Notes: generated by a model from the letters alone, not told the origin. DNA of 64,000 bases from Pseudaeromonas paramecii (GCF_039540575.1 NZ_BAABFC010000025.1:1-64000), one strand, 5' to 3'. Numbered from the stretch's first letter, positions 51,760-61,515 are shown. Translations and numbers: made by a program.

Positions 51760-52069
51760 TCCATCACGGGGTATGGCTGGACCGGATCCTTATATAAAGG
51801 ACGCGGGCGCTGGATTATACCCTGCTGGCGGACAGAGACAAGCCCAAGGATCCGGCGAGGGATCCGCGGGATCGTGATCCGGATCGTGGCAGCCGACGCA
51901 TTGTTGATAACTTGTGGGTAATATGGGGCTTTCTCGGGTCTTTATGCACAAAAAAGGCCAAAGTCAAGCCGCATATTTGCTCGGATCCCGGCTTTCTCGC
52001 TAGAGATCCAGGGGGTAAAAAAGTAGAATGTCGGATCTTCGCTTTTGCCTTTTTTGATTGGAGTGGATC
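51760..52069 (+). promoter_or_regulatory. dnaA upstream region with DnaA boxes and GATC cluster
   Basis: The 450-bp space between rpmH and dnaA has no coding. It holds TTATGCACA (51942-51950), a perfect DnaA box, a near-box TGTGGGTAA (51913-51921), and about ten GATC sites. The arrangement fits DnaA autoregulation and Dam/SeqA control of dnaA. The TAATAT at 51919 may be a -10, without a clear -35. Confidence 0.65.
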
Positions 52070-53440
52070 GTGACAACGTCGCTATGGCAGCACTGTCTCA
52101 ACCGGCTGCAGGATGAGTTGCCTTCGGGAGAATTCAGCATGTGGATCCGGCCGTTACAGGCGGAAGTCAGCGATAGTGCCCTGACACTCTACGCGCCCAA
52201 CCGCTTCATCCTGGACTGGGTTCGCGATAAGTATCTGCTGAGGATCAACGGCCTGATCGCCGAGTTTTGTGGATCCGATGCCCCGGCCCTGCGCTTCGAT
52301 ATCGGCAGTCGCGCCACCCTGGCCCAGGCTGTGCATAAACCGGCGGCCCCCGTGGCACCTCAGCCGTCGGTACCCGCCTGGGAGACGCCGGCAAGCCAGA
52401 ACAAGCCCGAGATCAATCACAAGAGCAACACCAATCCCAACTATACCTTCGACAACTTCGTCGAGGGTAAGTCCAACCAGCTGGCCCGCGCGGCGGCCGG
52501 GCAGGTGGCAGACAATCCGGGCAGCGCCTACAACCCGCTGTTTCTCTACGGTGGCACCGGCCTGGGCAAGACCCACCTGCTGCATGCCGTGGGCAATGCC
52601 ATCAAGGCGCGCAAGACAGACGCCAAGGTGGTGTACATGCACTCCGAGCGTTTCGTGCAGGACATGGTCAAGGCGCTGCAGAACAACGCCATCGAGGAGT
52701 TCAAGCGCTACTACCGCAGCGTGGACGCCCTGCTGATCGATGACATCCAGTTCTTCGCCAACAAGGAGCGTTCCCAGGAGGAGTTCTTCCATACCTTCAA
52801 TGCGCTGCTGGAAGGTAATCAGCAGATCATCCTCACCTCGGATCGCTACCCCAAGGAGATCAACGGGGTGGAGGATCGGCTCAAGTCCCGCTTCGGCTGG
52901 GGCCTGACGGTGGCCATAGAGCCGCCGGAGCTGGAGACCCGGGTCGCCATTCTGATGCGCAAGGCCGAAGAAAACCGCATTCATCTGCCGGATGAGGTGG
53001 CCTTCTTCATCGCCAAGCGGCTACGCTCCAACGTCCGTGAGCTGGAAGGGGCCCTGAACCGGGTCATCGCCAATGCCAACTTTACCGGTCGGGCCATCAA
53101 CATCGACTTCGTGCGAGAGGCGCTGCGGGATCTGCTGGCCCTGCAGGAGAAGCTGGTCACCATCGACAACATCCAGAAGACGGTGGCGGAGTACTACAAG
53201 ATCAAGGTGGCGGATCTGTTATCCAAGCGCCGTTCCCGCTCCGTGGCCCGTCCACGTCAGCTGGCCATGGCCCTGGCCAAGGAGCTGACCAACCACAGTC
53301 TGCCGGAGATCGGCGATGCCTTCGGCGGGCGCGACCACACCACAGTGCTGCACGCCTGTCGCAAGATCGCCGCCCTGCGGGAGGAGAGTCATGACATCAA
53401 GGAAGACTACTCCAACCTGATCCGTACCCTGTCATCCTAA
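52070..53440 (+). CDS. dnaA: Chromosomal replication initiator protein DnaA
   Basis: A 456-residue AAA+ initiator that binds the DnaA boxes and opens oriC. The GTG at 52070 is the start (GGAG 6 bases upstream), as in E. coli; the protein begins MTTSLWQHCLNRLQDELPSGEFSMWIRPLQAE. The Walker A motif is GGTGLGKTHLLHA, Walker B is LLIDDIQF, the Arg finger region follows DRYPKEINGVEDRLKSRF, and the C-terminal DNA-binding signature is RPRQLAMALAKELTNHSLPEIGDAFGGRDHTTVLHACRK. First gene of dnaA-dnaN-recF-gyrB; a GTG start and boxes upstream suggest tight control. Confidence 0.98.
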   Translation: MTTSLWQHCLNRLQDELPSGEFSMWIRPLQAEVSDSALTLYAPNRFILDWVRDKYLLRINGLIAEFCGSDAPALRFDIGSRATLAQAVHKPAAPVAPQPSVPAWETPASQNKPEINHKSNTNPNYTFDNFVEGKSNQLARAAAGQVADNPGSAYNPLFLYGGTGLGKTHLLHAVGNAIKARKTDAKVVYMHSERFVQDMVKALQNNAIEEFKRYYRSVDALLIDDIQFFANKERSQEEFFHTFNALLEGNQQIILTSDRYPKEINGVEDRLKSRFGWGLTVAIEPPELETRVAILMRKAEENRIHLPDEVAFFIAKRLRSNVRELEGALNRVIANANFTGRAINIDFVREALRDLLALQEKLVTIDNIQKTVAEYYKIKVADLLSKRRSRSVARPRQLAMALAKELTNHSLPEIGDAFGGRDHTTVLHACRKIAALREESHDIKEDYSNLIRTLSS

Positions 53441-53452
53441 GGAAGCTAGCCC

Positions 53453-54553
53453 ATGCAGTTTTCGATCAATCGTGATGCGCTGCTGCGTCCGCTGCAGCTG
53501 GTCTCAGGTTCCCTCGGCGGGCGTCCGACTCTGCCGATCCTTGGCAATGTGCTGCTGCAGGTCAGTGAAGATGAGCTGGCCATGACCGGCACCGATCTGG
53601 AAGTGGAGATGATTGGCCGGGTTCGGCTGCTGGATCCGGCGCAGCCCGGCCGCACCACGGTTCCGGCCCGCAAGCTGCTGGATATCTGTCGGGGCTTGCC
53701 GGAGGGGGCGGAGATCGCCTTCGTGCTGGAAGGCGAGCGTCTGATCCTGCGTTCCGGTCGCAGCCGTTTCTCCCTGTCGACCCTGCCGGCGGAAGAGTTT
53801 CCCAACATCGAAGACTGGCAGTTTGATCTGGAGTTCGATATCAGCCAGCAGGAGCTCAAGCGGCTCATCGAGTCCAGCCAGTTCTCCATGGCCAGTCAGG
53901 ACGTGCGCTATTACCTCAACGGCATGCTGTTCGAGACCCAGGGCCAGCACCTGCGCACCGTGGCCACCGACGGCCACCGCCTGGCCACCTGTCGGCGCGC
54001 GTTGCCAGCGGCCCTGCCGGAGCAGCAGCTGATACTGCCGCGCAAGGGGGTGCTGGAGCTGGTGCGGCTGCTGGAAAACGACGACAAGCCCATCCGGCTG
54101 CAGATGGGCAACAGCAACCTGCGGGCCATCTCCGAAGGCTTTGTCTTCACCTCCAAGCTGGTGGATGGCCGCTTCCCCGATTACCGCCGGGTACTGCCGC
54201 GCCAGAGTGACAAGCTGGTGATCGCCGAGCGGGAATCGCTGCGCCAGGCATTCGCCCGGGCCGCCATCCTCTCCAATGAGAAGTTCCGCGGCGTGCGCCT
54301 CAACCTGCAGAACAACCTGTTGCGCATTACCGCCAACAATCCTGAGCAGGAAGAGGCCGAGGAGTTGGTGGATGTGCAGTACCAAGGGGCCGAGCTTGAG
54401 ATCGGCTTCAACGTCTCCTATGTGCTGGATGTGCTGAATACGTTAAAATGCGAGCAGATCAAGTTCAGCCTCTCCGATGCCAACAGCAGTGCGCTGCTGG
54501 AGGATGTCGCCAACGATGATGCCCTCTACGTTGTGATGCCGATGCGGCTGTAA
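53453..54553 (+). CDS. dnaN: DNA polymerase III beta sliding clamp
   Basis: The 366-residue ring-forming processivity clamp, same length as E. coli. Begins MQFSINRDALLRPLQLVSGSLGGRPTLPILGNVLLQV, contains the three clamp domains and ends VVMPMRL, the conserved C-terminus at the client-binding groove. 12 bp after dnaA. Confidence 0.98.
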   Translation: MQFSINRDALLRPLQLVSGSLGGRPTLPILGNVLLQVSEDELAMTGTDLEVEMIGRVRLLDPAQPGRTTVPARKLLDICRGLPEGAEIAFVLEGERLILRSGRSRFSLSTLPAEEFPNIEDWQFDLEFDISQQELKRLIESSQFSMASQDVRYYLNGMLFETQGQHLRTVATDGHRLATCRRALPAALPEQQLILPRKGVLELVRLLENDDKPIRLQMGNSNLRAISEGFVFTSKLVDGRFPDYRRVLPRQSDKLVIAERESLRQAFARAAILSNEKFRGVRLNLQNNLLRITANNPEQEEAEELVDVQYQGAELEIGFNVSYVLDVLNTLKCEQIKFSLSDANSSALLEDVANDDALYVVMPMRL

Positions 54554-54555
54554 GC

Positions 54556-55668
54556 ATGAGCCTGCAGAGTCTGACGGTCCGGGATTTTCGCAACATAGAG
54601 AGTGCCCAGCTGGCACTCAGTCCCGGGCTCAACGTGCTGCTGGGCGACAATGGCAGCGGCAAGACCAGCTTGTTGGAAGCGATTCACTATCTCGGTCTGG
54701 GGCGTTCGTTTCGCACTCACTTGACCGGCCGGGTGATCCGTCAGGGGGAGAAGCAGTTCACCCTGTTTGCCAGACTCGCCGCCGGCGATGACAGCCTGGC
54801 GGTGGGGATGCAGAAGCTCAAGGGGGGCGAGGGCGATATCCGCATCAATGGCCAGAGTGCCGAGCGGCTGGCCCAGTTGGCGGAGTTGTTGCCGCTGCAA
54901 CTGATCCACCCCGAGGGATACAACCTGCTCACCGGTGGCCCGCAACAGCGTCGAGCCTATCTGGACTGGGGCGTGTTTCACGTGGAGCACGCCTTTTTTC
55001 CTCTCTGGGGGCAGGTGCGACGGTTGCTCAAGCAGCGCAATGCGTTGCTGCGGCAGAGTGGCCAGTATGGCCCGCTGCAGTTCTGGGATCAGGAGTTGTC
55101 CCGCTTGGGTGAGCAGCTGAGTGCGCTGCGTCAGACCTATTGTGATGCCCTGCTGCCACTGCTGCAGGAGCTGGCCGCCGAGTTTCTGCCCGAGTATCAG
55201 CTGCAGATTGGCTTTTACCCGGGCTGGGATCGCAACCGGCCCTTGGTGGAGCTGTTGGCGGAAGGATTTGAACGGGACAAGTTGATGGGGCATACCCAGC
55301 TTGGCCCGCACAAGGCGGATCTGCGCATCAAGGCCAATGGGGTGCCGGTGCAGGATCTGTTGTCCCGTGGCCAGCTCAAGCTGCTGGTCTGCGCCATGCG
55401 GTTGGCGCAGGGACTGTTTTTCAATCAGGCCGGGGGGCGACGCTGTATCTTCCTGATTGATGATTTTGCCTCCGAGCTTGACGGCGACAAGCGTCGCCGG
55501 TTGGCGCAGCGGTTAAAGCAATGTGCTTCTCAGGTGTTTATCACCGCCATCGACGAAGCACCCTTGGCTGACATGATGTCAGAATTGGCGTGTCGTCTGT
55601 TTCACGTGAAACAGGGCACGATCACCGAATATCCAACACGCGAGAGCGAGAGAGTAAGAGATGAGTGA
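54556..55668 (+). CDS. recF: DNA replication and repair protein RecF
   Basis: A 370-residue ABC/SMC-type ATPase that loads RecA at gaps. P-loop GDNGSGKTSLLEAIHYLGLGRSFR, signature LLSRGQLKLLVCAMRLAQ, and Walker B FLIDDFASELD. It starts 2 bp after dnaN, overlaps gyrB by 8 bp, and carries a perfect parS near its 3' end (55598-55613) plus a degenerate one at 54974-54989. Confidence 0.97.
   Translation: MSLQSLTVRDFRNIESAQLALSPGLNVLLGDNGSGKTSLLEAIHYLGLGRSFRTHLTGRVIRQGEKQFTLFARLAAGDDSLAVGMQKLKGGEGDIRINGQSAERLAQLAELLPLQLIHPEGYNLLTGGPQQRRAYLDWGVFHVEHAFFPLWGQVRRLLKQRNALLRQSGQYGPLQFWDQELSRLGEQLSALRQTYCDALLPLLQELAAEFLPEYQLQIGFYPGWDRNRPLVELLAEGFERDKLMGHTQLGPHKADLRIKANGVPVQDLLSRGQLKLLVCAMRLAQGLFFNQAGGRRCIFLIDDFASELDGDKRRRLAQRLKQCASQVFITAIDEAPLADMMSELACRLFHVKQGTITEYPTRESERVRDE
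54974..54989. promoter_or_regulatory. parS-like site (degenerate) in recF
   Basis: TGTTTCACGTGGAGCA matches parS at 14 of 16 positions, 624 bp before the perfect site. The match lies in codons of recF (VFHVEHA), so it may be a chance match or a weak ParB site. Confidence 0.4.
55598..55613. promoter_or_regulatory. parS: parS centromere site in recF
   Basis: TGTTTCACGTGAAACA is a perfect 16-bp match to the universal parS. It lies in the 3' part of recF, about 38 kb from parB. ParB loaded here would mark the origin domain. Confidence 0.92.
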
Positions 55669-58075
55669 GAACACTTACGACTCTTCGAGTATCAAGGTTT
55701 TGAAGGGTTTGGACGCAGTACGTAAGCGTCCTGGGATGTACATAGGCGATACGGACGACGGCAGTGGTCTGCACCACATGGTATTTGAGGTGGTGGACAA
55801 CTCCATCGACGAGGCGCTGGCCGGCTACTGCTCGGACATTCGCGTCACCATTCATGCCGATGGCTCCGTCTCGGTGCGTGACAATGGCCGGGGTATCCCG
55901 GTGGATATTCACGAGGAAGAAGGGGTTTCAGCGGCCGAAGTCATCATGACGGTGCTGCATGCCGGCGGTAAGTTCGACGACAACTCCTACAAGGTCTCAG
56001 GTGGTCTGCACGGGGTGGGGGTGTCGGTGGTGAATGCCCTGTCCGACAAGCTGTTGCTGACCATTCGTCGCCAGGGGCATGTCTACGAGCAGACCTATAG
56101 TCTTGGCGACCCGGTTGCGCCCCTGGCGGTGGTGGGTAACTCGGATCAGACGGGCACCGAAATTCGGTTCTGGCCTAGCCCGACCATCTTCTCCGATACC
56201 CTGTTCCACTACGAGATCTTGGCCAAGCGGTTGCGGGAGCTTTCCTTCCTCAACTCCGGTGTCTCCATCCGGCTGCATGACGAGCGGGATGGCCGTGAGG
56301 ACCACTTCTGCTATGAAGGGGGCATCTGTGCCTTCGTGCAGTACCTCAACCAGAACAAGACCCCCATCCATCCCAAGGTGTTCTACTTCACCACCGAGAA
56401 GGATGGTATCGGTGTGGAAGTGGCCATGCAGTGGAACGATGCCTATCAGGAAGGGGTCTACTGCTTCACCAACAACATTCCGCAGCGGGACGGTGGTACT
56501 CACCTGGCCGGCTTCCGGGCCGCCCTTACCCGTACCCTGAACGCCTACATGGACAAGGAAGGCTACAGCAAGAAGGCCAAGACATCGGCCTCCGGCGATG
56601 ACGCGCGGGAAGGTCTGACGGCCGTCATCTCGGTCAAGGTGCCGGATCCCAAGTTCTCGTCCCAGACCAAGGACAAACTGGTTTCCTCCGAGGTGAAGAC
56701 CGCGGTGGAGCAGACCATGAATGAGAAGCTGGACGAGTTCCTGCTGGAAAACCCCGCCGATGCCAAGATAGTGGTATCCAAGATCATCGATGCGGCTCGG
56801 GCGCGGGAAGCGGCCCGCAAGGCGCGGGAGATGACCCGCCGCAAGGGGGCCTTGGATCTGGCGGGGTTGCCGGGCAAGCTGGCGGACTGCCAGGAGCGGG
56901 ATCCTGCCCTGTCCGAACTCTACATAGTGGAAGGGGACTCGGCGGGCGGCTCTGCCAAGCAGGGGCGTAACCGTAAGTTCCAGGCCATACTGCCGCTCAA
57001 GGGCAAGATCCTGAACGTGGAGAAGGCGCGTTTCGACAAGATGCTCTCCTCCCAGGAGGTGGCGACCCTGATCACCGCGCTGGGTTGCGGCATCGGCCGG
57101 GATGAGTACAACCCGGACAAGACCCGTTACCACAACGTCATCATCATGACCGATGCCGACGTCGACGGTGCCCACATTCGTACCCTGTTGCTGACCTTCT
57201 TCTACCGGCAGATGCCGGAGCTGATCGAGCGTGGTTACGTCTATATCGCCCAGCCGCCACTGTACAAGGTCAAGAAGGGCAAGCAGGAGCAATACATCAA
57301 GGATGAGGATGCCCTGAGTGGCTATCAGACCTCTCTGGCGCTGGACGGGGCGACCCTGCACGTCAATGCCAGTGCCCCCGGCATCGGTGGAGAGCAGCTT
57401 GAGCGCCTGGTGCTGCAGCACAGAGATGTGAAGCAGCTCATCAGCCGCTTGGCCCGCCGCCTGCCGGAAGCCGTGTTGGAGCACCTGATCTATCTGCCTG
57501 CGTTGACCCAGGAGAGCCTCAAGGATCAGGTTGCCATGGCGGCTTGGGTGGCGCAGCTACAGAGCAAGCTGGATGAGCAGGGCACCAATGGCCTGCAGTT
57601 CGTCATCAGCCTGCAGTACAACGAAGAGCGCCATGCCCATGTCCCGCAGATTGAGCTGCGGCAACACGGGGTCGAGCGCCATTACCTGCTCAACTACGAC
57701 TTCATCGGCTCGCTGGAGTATCGCCAGATCGTGGCCCTGGGTGAGCAGCTCAGCAACCTGATCGAAGAGGGGGCCTTCGTCAAACGTGGTGAGAAGGTCA
57801 AACCGGTAACCAGCTTTGAGGAAGCCTTGGCCTGGTTGGTGGATGAAGGCAAGCGCGGCGTCTATATCCAGCGCTATAAGGGGCTGGGTGAGATGAACCC
57901 GGACCAGCTGTGGGAAACCACCATGGATCCGCAATCCCGCCGCATGTTGCGCGTCACCATCGAGGATGCCATCGCTGCCGACCAACTGTTTGCCACCCTG
58001 ATGGGTGACAATGTCGAGCCGCGCCGCGACTTCATCGAAACCAACGCCCTGCGGGTCGCCAACCTGGACGTTTAG
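55661..58075 (+). CDS. gyrB: DNA gyrase subunit B
   Basis: The 804-residue ATPase subunit of gyrase, same length as E. coli GyrB. GHKL ATP site: DNSIDEALAGYC, DNGRGIPVDIH and HGVGVSVVNALS. The TOPRIM metal motifs EGDSAGGSAKQGRNRKFQAILPLKGKILNVEKA and DADVDGAHIRTLLLTFFYR are intact, including the quinolone-region PLKGKI. C-terminal tail ETNALRVANLDV. Last of the four dnaA-operon genes. Confidence 0.98.
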   Translation: MSENTYDSSSIKVLKGLDAVRKRPGMYIGDTDDGSGLHHMVFEVVDNSIDEALAGYCSDIRVTIHADGSVSVRDNGRGIPVDIHEEEGVSAAEVIMTVLHAGGKFDDNSYKVSGGLHGVGVSVVNALSDKLLLTIRRQGHVYEQTYSLGDPVAPLAVVGNSDQTGTEIRFWPSPTIFSDTLFHYEILAKRLRELSFLNSGVSIRLHDERDGREDHFCYEGGICAFVQYLNQNKTPIHPKVFYFTTEKDGIGVEVAMQWNDAYQEGVYCFTNNIPQRDGGTHLAGFRAALTRTLNAYMDKEGYSKKAKTSASGDDAREGLTAVISVKVPDPKFSSQTKDKLVSSEVKTAVEQTMNEKLDEFLLENPADAKIVVSKIIDAARAREAARKAREMTRRKGALDLAGLPGKLADCQERDPALSELYIVEGDSAGGSAKQGRNRKFQAILPLKGKILNVEKARFDKMLSSQEVATLITALGCGIGRDEYNPDKTRYHNVIIMTDADVDGAHIRTLLLTFFYRQMPELIERGYVYIAQPPLYKVKKGKQEQYIKDEDALSGYQTSLALDGATLHVNASAPGIGGEQLERLVLQHRDVKQLISRLARRLPEAVLEHLIYLPALTQESLKDQVAMAAWVAQLQSKLDEQGTNGLQFVISLQYNEERHAHVPQIELRQHGVERHYLLNYDFIGSLEYRQIVALGEQLSNLIEEGAFVKRGEKVKPVTSFEEALAWLVDEGKRGVYIQRYKGLGEMNPDQLWETTMDPQSRRMLRVTIEDAIAADQLFATLMGDNVEPRRDFIETNALRVANLDV

Positions 58076-58097
58076 TGCTCCAGGAGATGGAGAAAAC

Positions 58098-58125
58098 AAA
58101 AAGCAGCCGATTGGCTGCTTTTTTA
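58098..58125 (+). terminator. gyrB terminator
   Basis: AAAGCAGCC (58100-58108) pairs with GGCTGCTTT (58113-58121) over GATT, with T residues to 58124. It closes the dnaA operon. Confidence 0.88.
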
Positions 58126-58151
58126 TTGCCTAACCAGCCGGGAGGCTGGCA

Positions 58152-59159
58152 TCAAGCATGATCGACCTGGGCCGGTAGCGGCTTGGCCTCACTCAACAGG
58201 CCGGGAAGGCGGCTGGCCAGCACACAGCAGTTACGGCCATTGCGCTTGGCATGATAGAGGGCGGCATCGGCGGCGGCGATCCAGTCGCTGGCGGTGGCAT
58301 GCTGGGGCTCCAGGCGGGCAATACCCACGCTGATGCTAAAACAGATATGGTGCTGGTCGAACTCGACGATCTGCTCGGCCATGGCGATGCGCAGCCGCTC
58401 CGCCACATACATGGCACCCGGCTCATCCACATCCAGCAGCAGAATACCGAATTCCTCGCCGCCATAACGCCCGGCCACATCGGTGCTGCGCAGCACCTGC
58501 ATCAGGGTCTTGGAGACGCGCCGCAGGACGGCATCCCCCGCCAGGTGGCCATAGCCGTCGTTGATCTTCTTAAAGAAGTCGATGTCGAACATCATCAGGG
58601 TGCTGCTGTGAGCGTGCCGTTGGCAGCGGTTGAACTCCTGCCGCAGACACTCTTCCCAGTGCCCGCGGTTGAACAGACCGGTCAGCCGGTCGGTGACCGA
58701 CAGCACCTTGAGCTGCTGGTTGGCCTCCTGCAGGCCCAGTTTCCCCATGGCGGCATCGGTCACATCGTAGAGGATGATGCAGGCATGATCCGTGGTGCCG
58801 TTGCGTGAGGTGAGGGGCAGTATGGTGATGTTCTGATACATCAGCTCACTGCGACCGGTGAAGGGTTTGCTGGAGATGAAGTTGAATAGCCGGGGTCTTT
58901 GCTCCCAGGAGGTGAAGGTGGGGCTATTGAGGGCCAGCACCGTCTCCACCTTTCGACGCAACCAGCTTTCCGGCAGCGCCGGGAAGCGATGGAACAGTCC
59001 CTGACCTTGCAACTTGGAGAAGCCGATGCCGCTGTGATTCTCCATGAAACCATTCCACAGCTGGATGTTGAACTGACGATCCACCACCACCAGACCCACA
59101 TCTATGCTCTGCAGCACGTCCAATATCCAGTGAAACTCATCTAGGGCAATTTGGCTCAT
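58152..59159 (-). CDS. PAS-GGDEF diguanylate cyclase
   Basis: A 335-residue soluble cyclase that makes c-di-GMP. Residues 10-140 form a PAS domain (LDVLQSIDVGLVVVDRQFNIQLWNGFMENHSG), and the GGDEF domain (about 150-315) carries the active GGEEF at 233-237, metal Asp in FDIDFFKKIND, and the inhibitory RxxD site (RSTD 224-227), 5 residues upstream. ATG 59159 follows GGAG by 7 bases. 10 bp after the receiver-CheX gene, so the two probably form one signalling unit. Confidence 0.92.
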   Translation of the reverse strand: MSQIALDEFHWILDVLQSIDVGLVVVDRQFNIQLWNGFMENHSGIGFSKLQGQGLFHRFPALPESWLRRKVETVLALNSPTFTSWEQRPRLFNFISSKPFTGRSELMYQNITILPLTSRNGTTDHACIILYDVTDAAMGKLGLQEANQQLKVLSVTDRLTGLFNRGHWEECLRQEFNRCQRHAHSSTLMMFDIDFFKKINDGYGHLAGDAVLRRVSKTLMQVLRSTDVAGRYGGEEFGILLLDVDEPGAMYVAERLRIAMAEQIVEFDQHHICFSISVGIARLEPQHATASDWIAAADAALYHAKRNGRNCCVLASRLPGLLSEAKPLPAQVDHA

Positions 59160-59169
59160 GGGCTGACTC

Positions 59170-60159
59170 CTATTCCACCAGCAGGCTGAGTCGCCGCTCC
59201 AGCGGGCGCAAGGACGCTTCGGTAAACAACAGCAGCAGATCACAACTCAGCTGTTGACTGGGAATGGTGTAGGTGAAGTTGACCGATAACACGGGCTGGG
59301 CATGATCATCCGCCAGTGGGATATGCCGCTCGTCTAGAGTGTCGGCCATGGTGGGGTGGCTGTGGCTTAAGCGAAAACCCAGCTGTTCCGCTAACCCCAG
59401 CAGCAGGGCGCTGCTGAGCATGGCCGCCAGCTCCATCAGCACCTCATGGCCATCTCCTTCGGCTTCTTCCTGGCCCATCAGACGCAATATCTTGCCACTG
59501 TCATTACGGTCCAGGCGGATGAGGCATTCGCCCGCCAGGTTGGAGCCGATAAAGCCCTGACTGATCAGGCAATGACTCTCACTCTGGCACCAGCTGGCCA
59601 CCTCCGTCATCACCTGATGACGGCTGCACAATCGCAGGGCTGGAATGGGCAAGTGGATAAAGACGTTGAGCAGGTTGGCCATCTGATTGGCGGCTTGGCC
59701 CATGGCCACGTTGATGAGCTCCTGCAGCGACTCGAGATAACCGATCTGTGGCCCGGCAACGGCCGGGTGCGGGTCGGTCGTGTTGGGGAGTTCGCTCAAC
59801 AGGCCGTACCGCAGCAACAGCTGATGCAGTTGACTGGCCTCCATGGGCTTGCGCATGAAGGCCAGCGCACCCAACCCCATGATGCGTTGTTGAGCCTGGG
59901 GTTGTATATCCCCGGACACCACTATCACCAGGCAATGCAGATCCTCGCGGCGTATGGTTTCCAGCACCTGATAGCCATCAAGATCGGGCATGTTCAGATC
60001 GAGGAACAGCAGCTCGCCCCTGCGCGCCCGCAGCAACGCAAGGGCCTCTCTGCCGTTTTCGGCATGATGAAGATCCCGGGCAAAGCCGGCTGGCAAGGCC
60101 CGAGCCAGTTGATTGCGTGCAAAGCGGGAGTCATCGCAAATGATGACGGAATGAGCCAT
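59170..60159 (-). CDS. Response regulator with a CheC/CheX-like phosphatase domain
   Basis: A 329-residue protein. Residues 4-120 form a receiver domain (acidic pair D9 and D10, phospho-acceptor D54 in LFLDLNMPDLDG, S82, K104). Residues 140-325 resemble a CheC-type domain with one ExxN active-site pattern (E147 to N150 in LQELINVAMGQ); the second site, near EVLMELAAMLSSA, lacks the Asn. It could dephosphorylate its own or other receivers, and is paired with the PAS-GGDEF cyclase. No chemotaxis genes are near. ATG 60159 is used; a longer frame extends to 60192. Confidence 0.85.
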   Translation of the reverse strand: MAHSVIICDDSRFARNQLARALPAGFARDLHHAENGREALALLRARRGELLFLDLNMPDLDGYQVLETIRREDLHCLVIVVSGDIQPQAQQRIMGLGALAFMRKPMEASQLHQLLLRYGLLSELPNTTDPHPAVAGPQIGYLESLQELINVAMGQAANQMANLLNVFIHLPIPALRLCSRHQVMTEVASWCQSESHCLISQGFIGSNLAGECLIRLDRNDSGKILRLMGQEEAEGDGHEVLMELAAMLSSALLLGLAEQLGFRLSHSHPTMADTLDERHIPLADDHAQPVLSVNFTYTIPSQQLSCDLLLLFTEASLRPLERRLSLLVE

Positions 60160-60264
60160 GTCGTGACCAGATCGAAGAAAAACCGCACACATTGTCGCAT
60201 CTTTACCATCGGCTTCAAATGCACAAATGTTGGGCTAACCGTCAATTTTTGAACCGCTTAACAA

Positions 60265-61515
60265 TTAGCCCTGGTAGGCCTCAAGCACGATACGAGCCAG
60301 TATTTCGATGCCTTGCTTCACCTGGGCTTCCGGTTGGGCATAGTTGAGTCGTAGGCACTGATACTGATGGGGCCACTGGCTGTCTTCAATACCGGGGAAG
60401 AAGTAGTGTCCCGGTACCACGATCAGGCCAGCGGCCTTGAGGCGCTCGTACAGGATCTGGCTGTGGATGGGCAGCCCATCGAACCAAAGCCAGAGGAACA
60501 GGGCGCCTTCAGGCTTGTGGATGCGAAAGCGCGGATCTGGGATGGCCTCTTGCAGCCACTGCACCGCCTGCTGGGCCTTGGCCTGATAGAAGGGACGGAT
60601 CCACTGCTCGGAATGGCGAATGATGTCGCCAGACAGCACCCAGGGTTGCACCAGGGTAGGGCCCAGGCCGCCTGGCGCCAGGTTGATGATGCCGGAGAGG
60701 TTGCCGAGGGCCTGGATGATTGATTCATTGGCCACCACTATGCCACAGCGACAGCCGGGCAGCCCCAGCTTGGACAGGCTCAGGCTGAGGATGGTGTTGT
60801 CATCCCAGAACGGTGTCGCCTCGCTGAAGATGATGTTGGGGAAGGGGGTGCCATAGGCACCGTCGATCAGCAGCGGAATGCCGTGCTGGCGGGCCAAGCA
60901 ATCCAGGTGAGCCACCTCGTCGTCCGACAGCACATTGCCGGTGGGATTGGTAGGGCGGGAGACGCAGATCAGTCCGATATCCTCACCAATTTCCAGCGCT
61001 TCAAAGTCCACCTGGTATTTGAACAGACGGTGGTCGAGCAGCTGGATGGCGGGCTTGCAGGCCAGAAACATGTCGTCACTCAGTGCCGAATCGGCGTAAC
61101 CGATATATTCCGGGGCCAGGGGGAACAGCACCTTCTTCTTGCGGCCATCCGGGAAGTCACCGGCCAGCAGGTTAAACAGATAAAAAAAAGCGGTCTGGCT
61201 GCCATTGGTCAGGGCGATGTTGCGGGCGGTGATCGGCCAGCCGTATTCCCGCTGCAGCAGCTCGGCCAGCGCCTGGGTGAAGCTGTCCTTGCCCTGGGGA
61301 CCATCGTAGTTGGCGATGGCGCGCAGCAGGTCACCCTGGTCCAAGCTCTGCTGCATCTGTTGCTGCAGGGCCTGTTGCAGCTCTGGCACTGCCGCCGGGT
61401 TGCCACCACCCAACATGATGGCGTCGGGATTGAGCAGCCCCTGATTCAAGTCGTCCATCAACTGGGTGATGCCGGCTTGTCGGGTAAACTTCTGGCCGAA
61501 GGAGGAGAATTCCAT
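60265..61515 (-). CDS. avtA: Valine--pyruvate aminotransferase AvtA
   Basis: A 416-residue PLP aminotransferase of fold type I that makes valine or alanine, length as in E. coli (417). Starts MEFSSFGQKFTRQAGITQLMDDL; the internal PLP Lys is in SLSLSKLGLPGCRCGIVVA, with CVSRPTNPTGNVLS and DGAYGTPFP. A TTG at 61527 is a less likely start. A parS site lies 36 bp upstream. Confidence 0.95.
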   Translation of the reverse strand: MEFSSFGQKFTRQAGITQLMDDLNQGLLNPDAIMLGGGNPAAVPELQQALQQQMQQSLDQGDLLRAIANYDGPQGKDSFTQALAELLQREYGWPITARNIALTNGSQTAFFYLFNLLAGDFPDGRKKKVLFPLAPEYIGYADSALSDDMFLACKPAIQLLDHRLFKYQVDFEALEIGEDIGLICVSRPTNPTGNVLSDDEVAHLDCLARQHGIPLLIDGAYGTPFPNIIFSEATPFWDDNTILSLSLSKLGLPGCRCGIVVANESIIQALGNLSGIINLAPGGLGPTLVQPWVLSGDIIRHSEQWIRPFYQAKAQQAVQWLQEAIPDPRFRIHKPEGALFLWLWFDGLPIHSQILYERLKAAGLIVVPGHYFFPGIEDSQWPHQYQCLRLNYAQPEAQVKQGIEILARIVLEAYQG

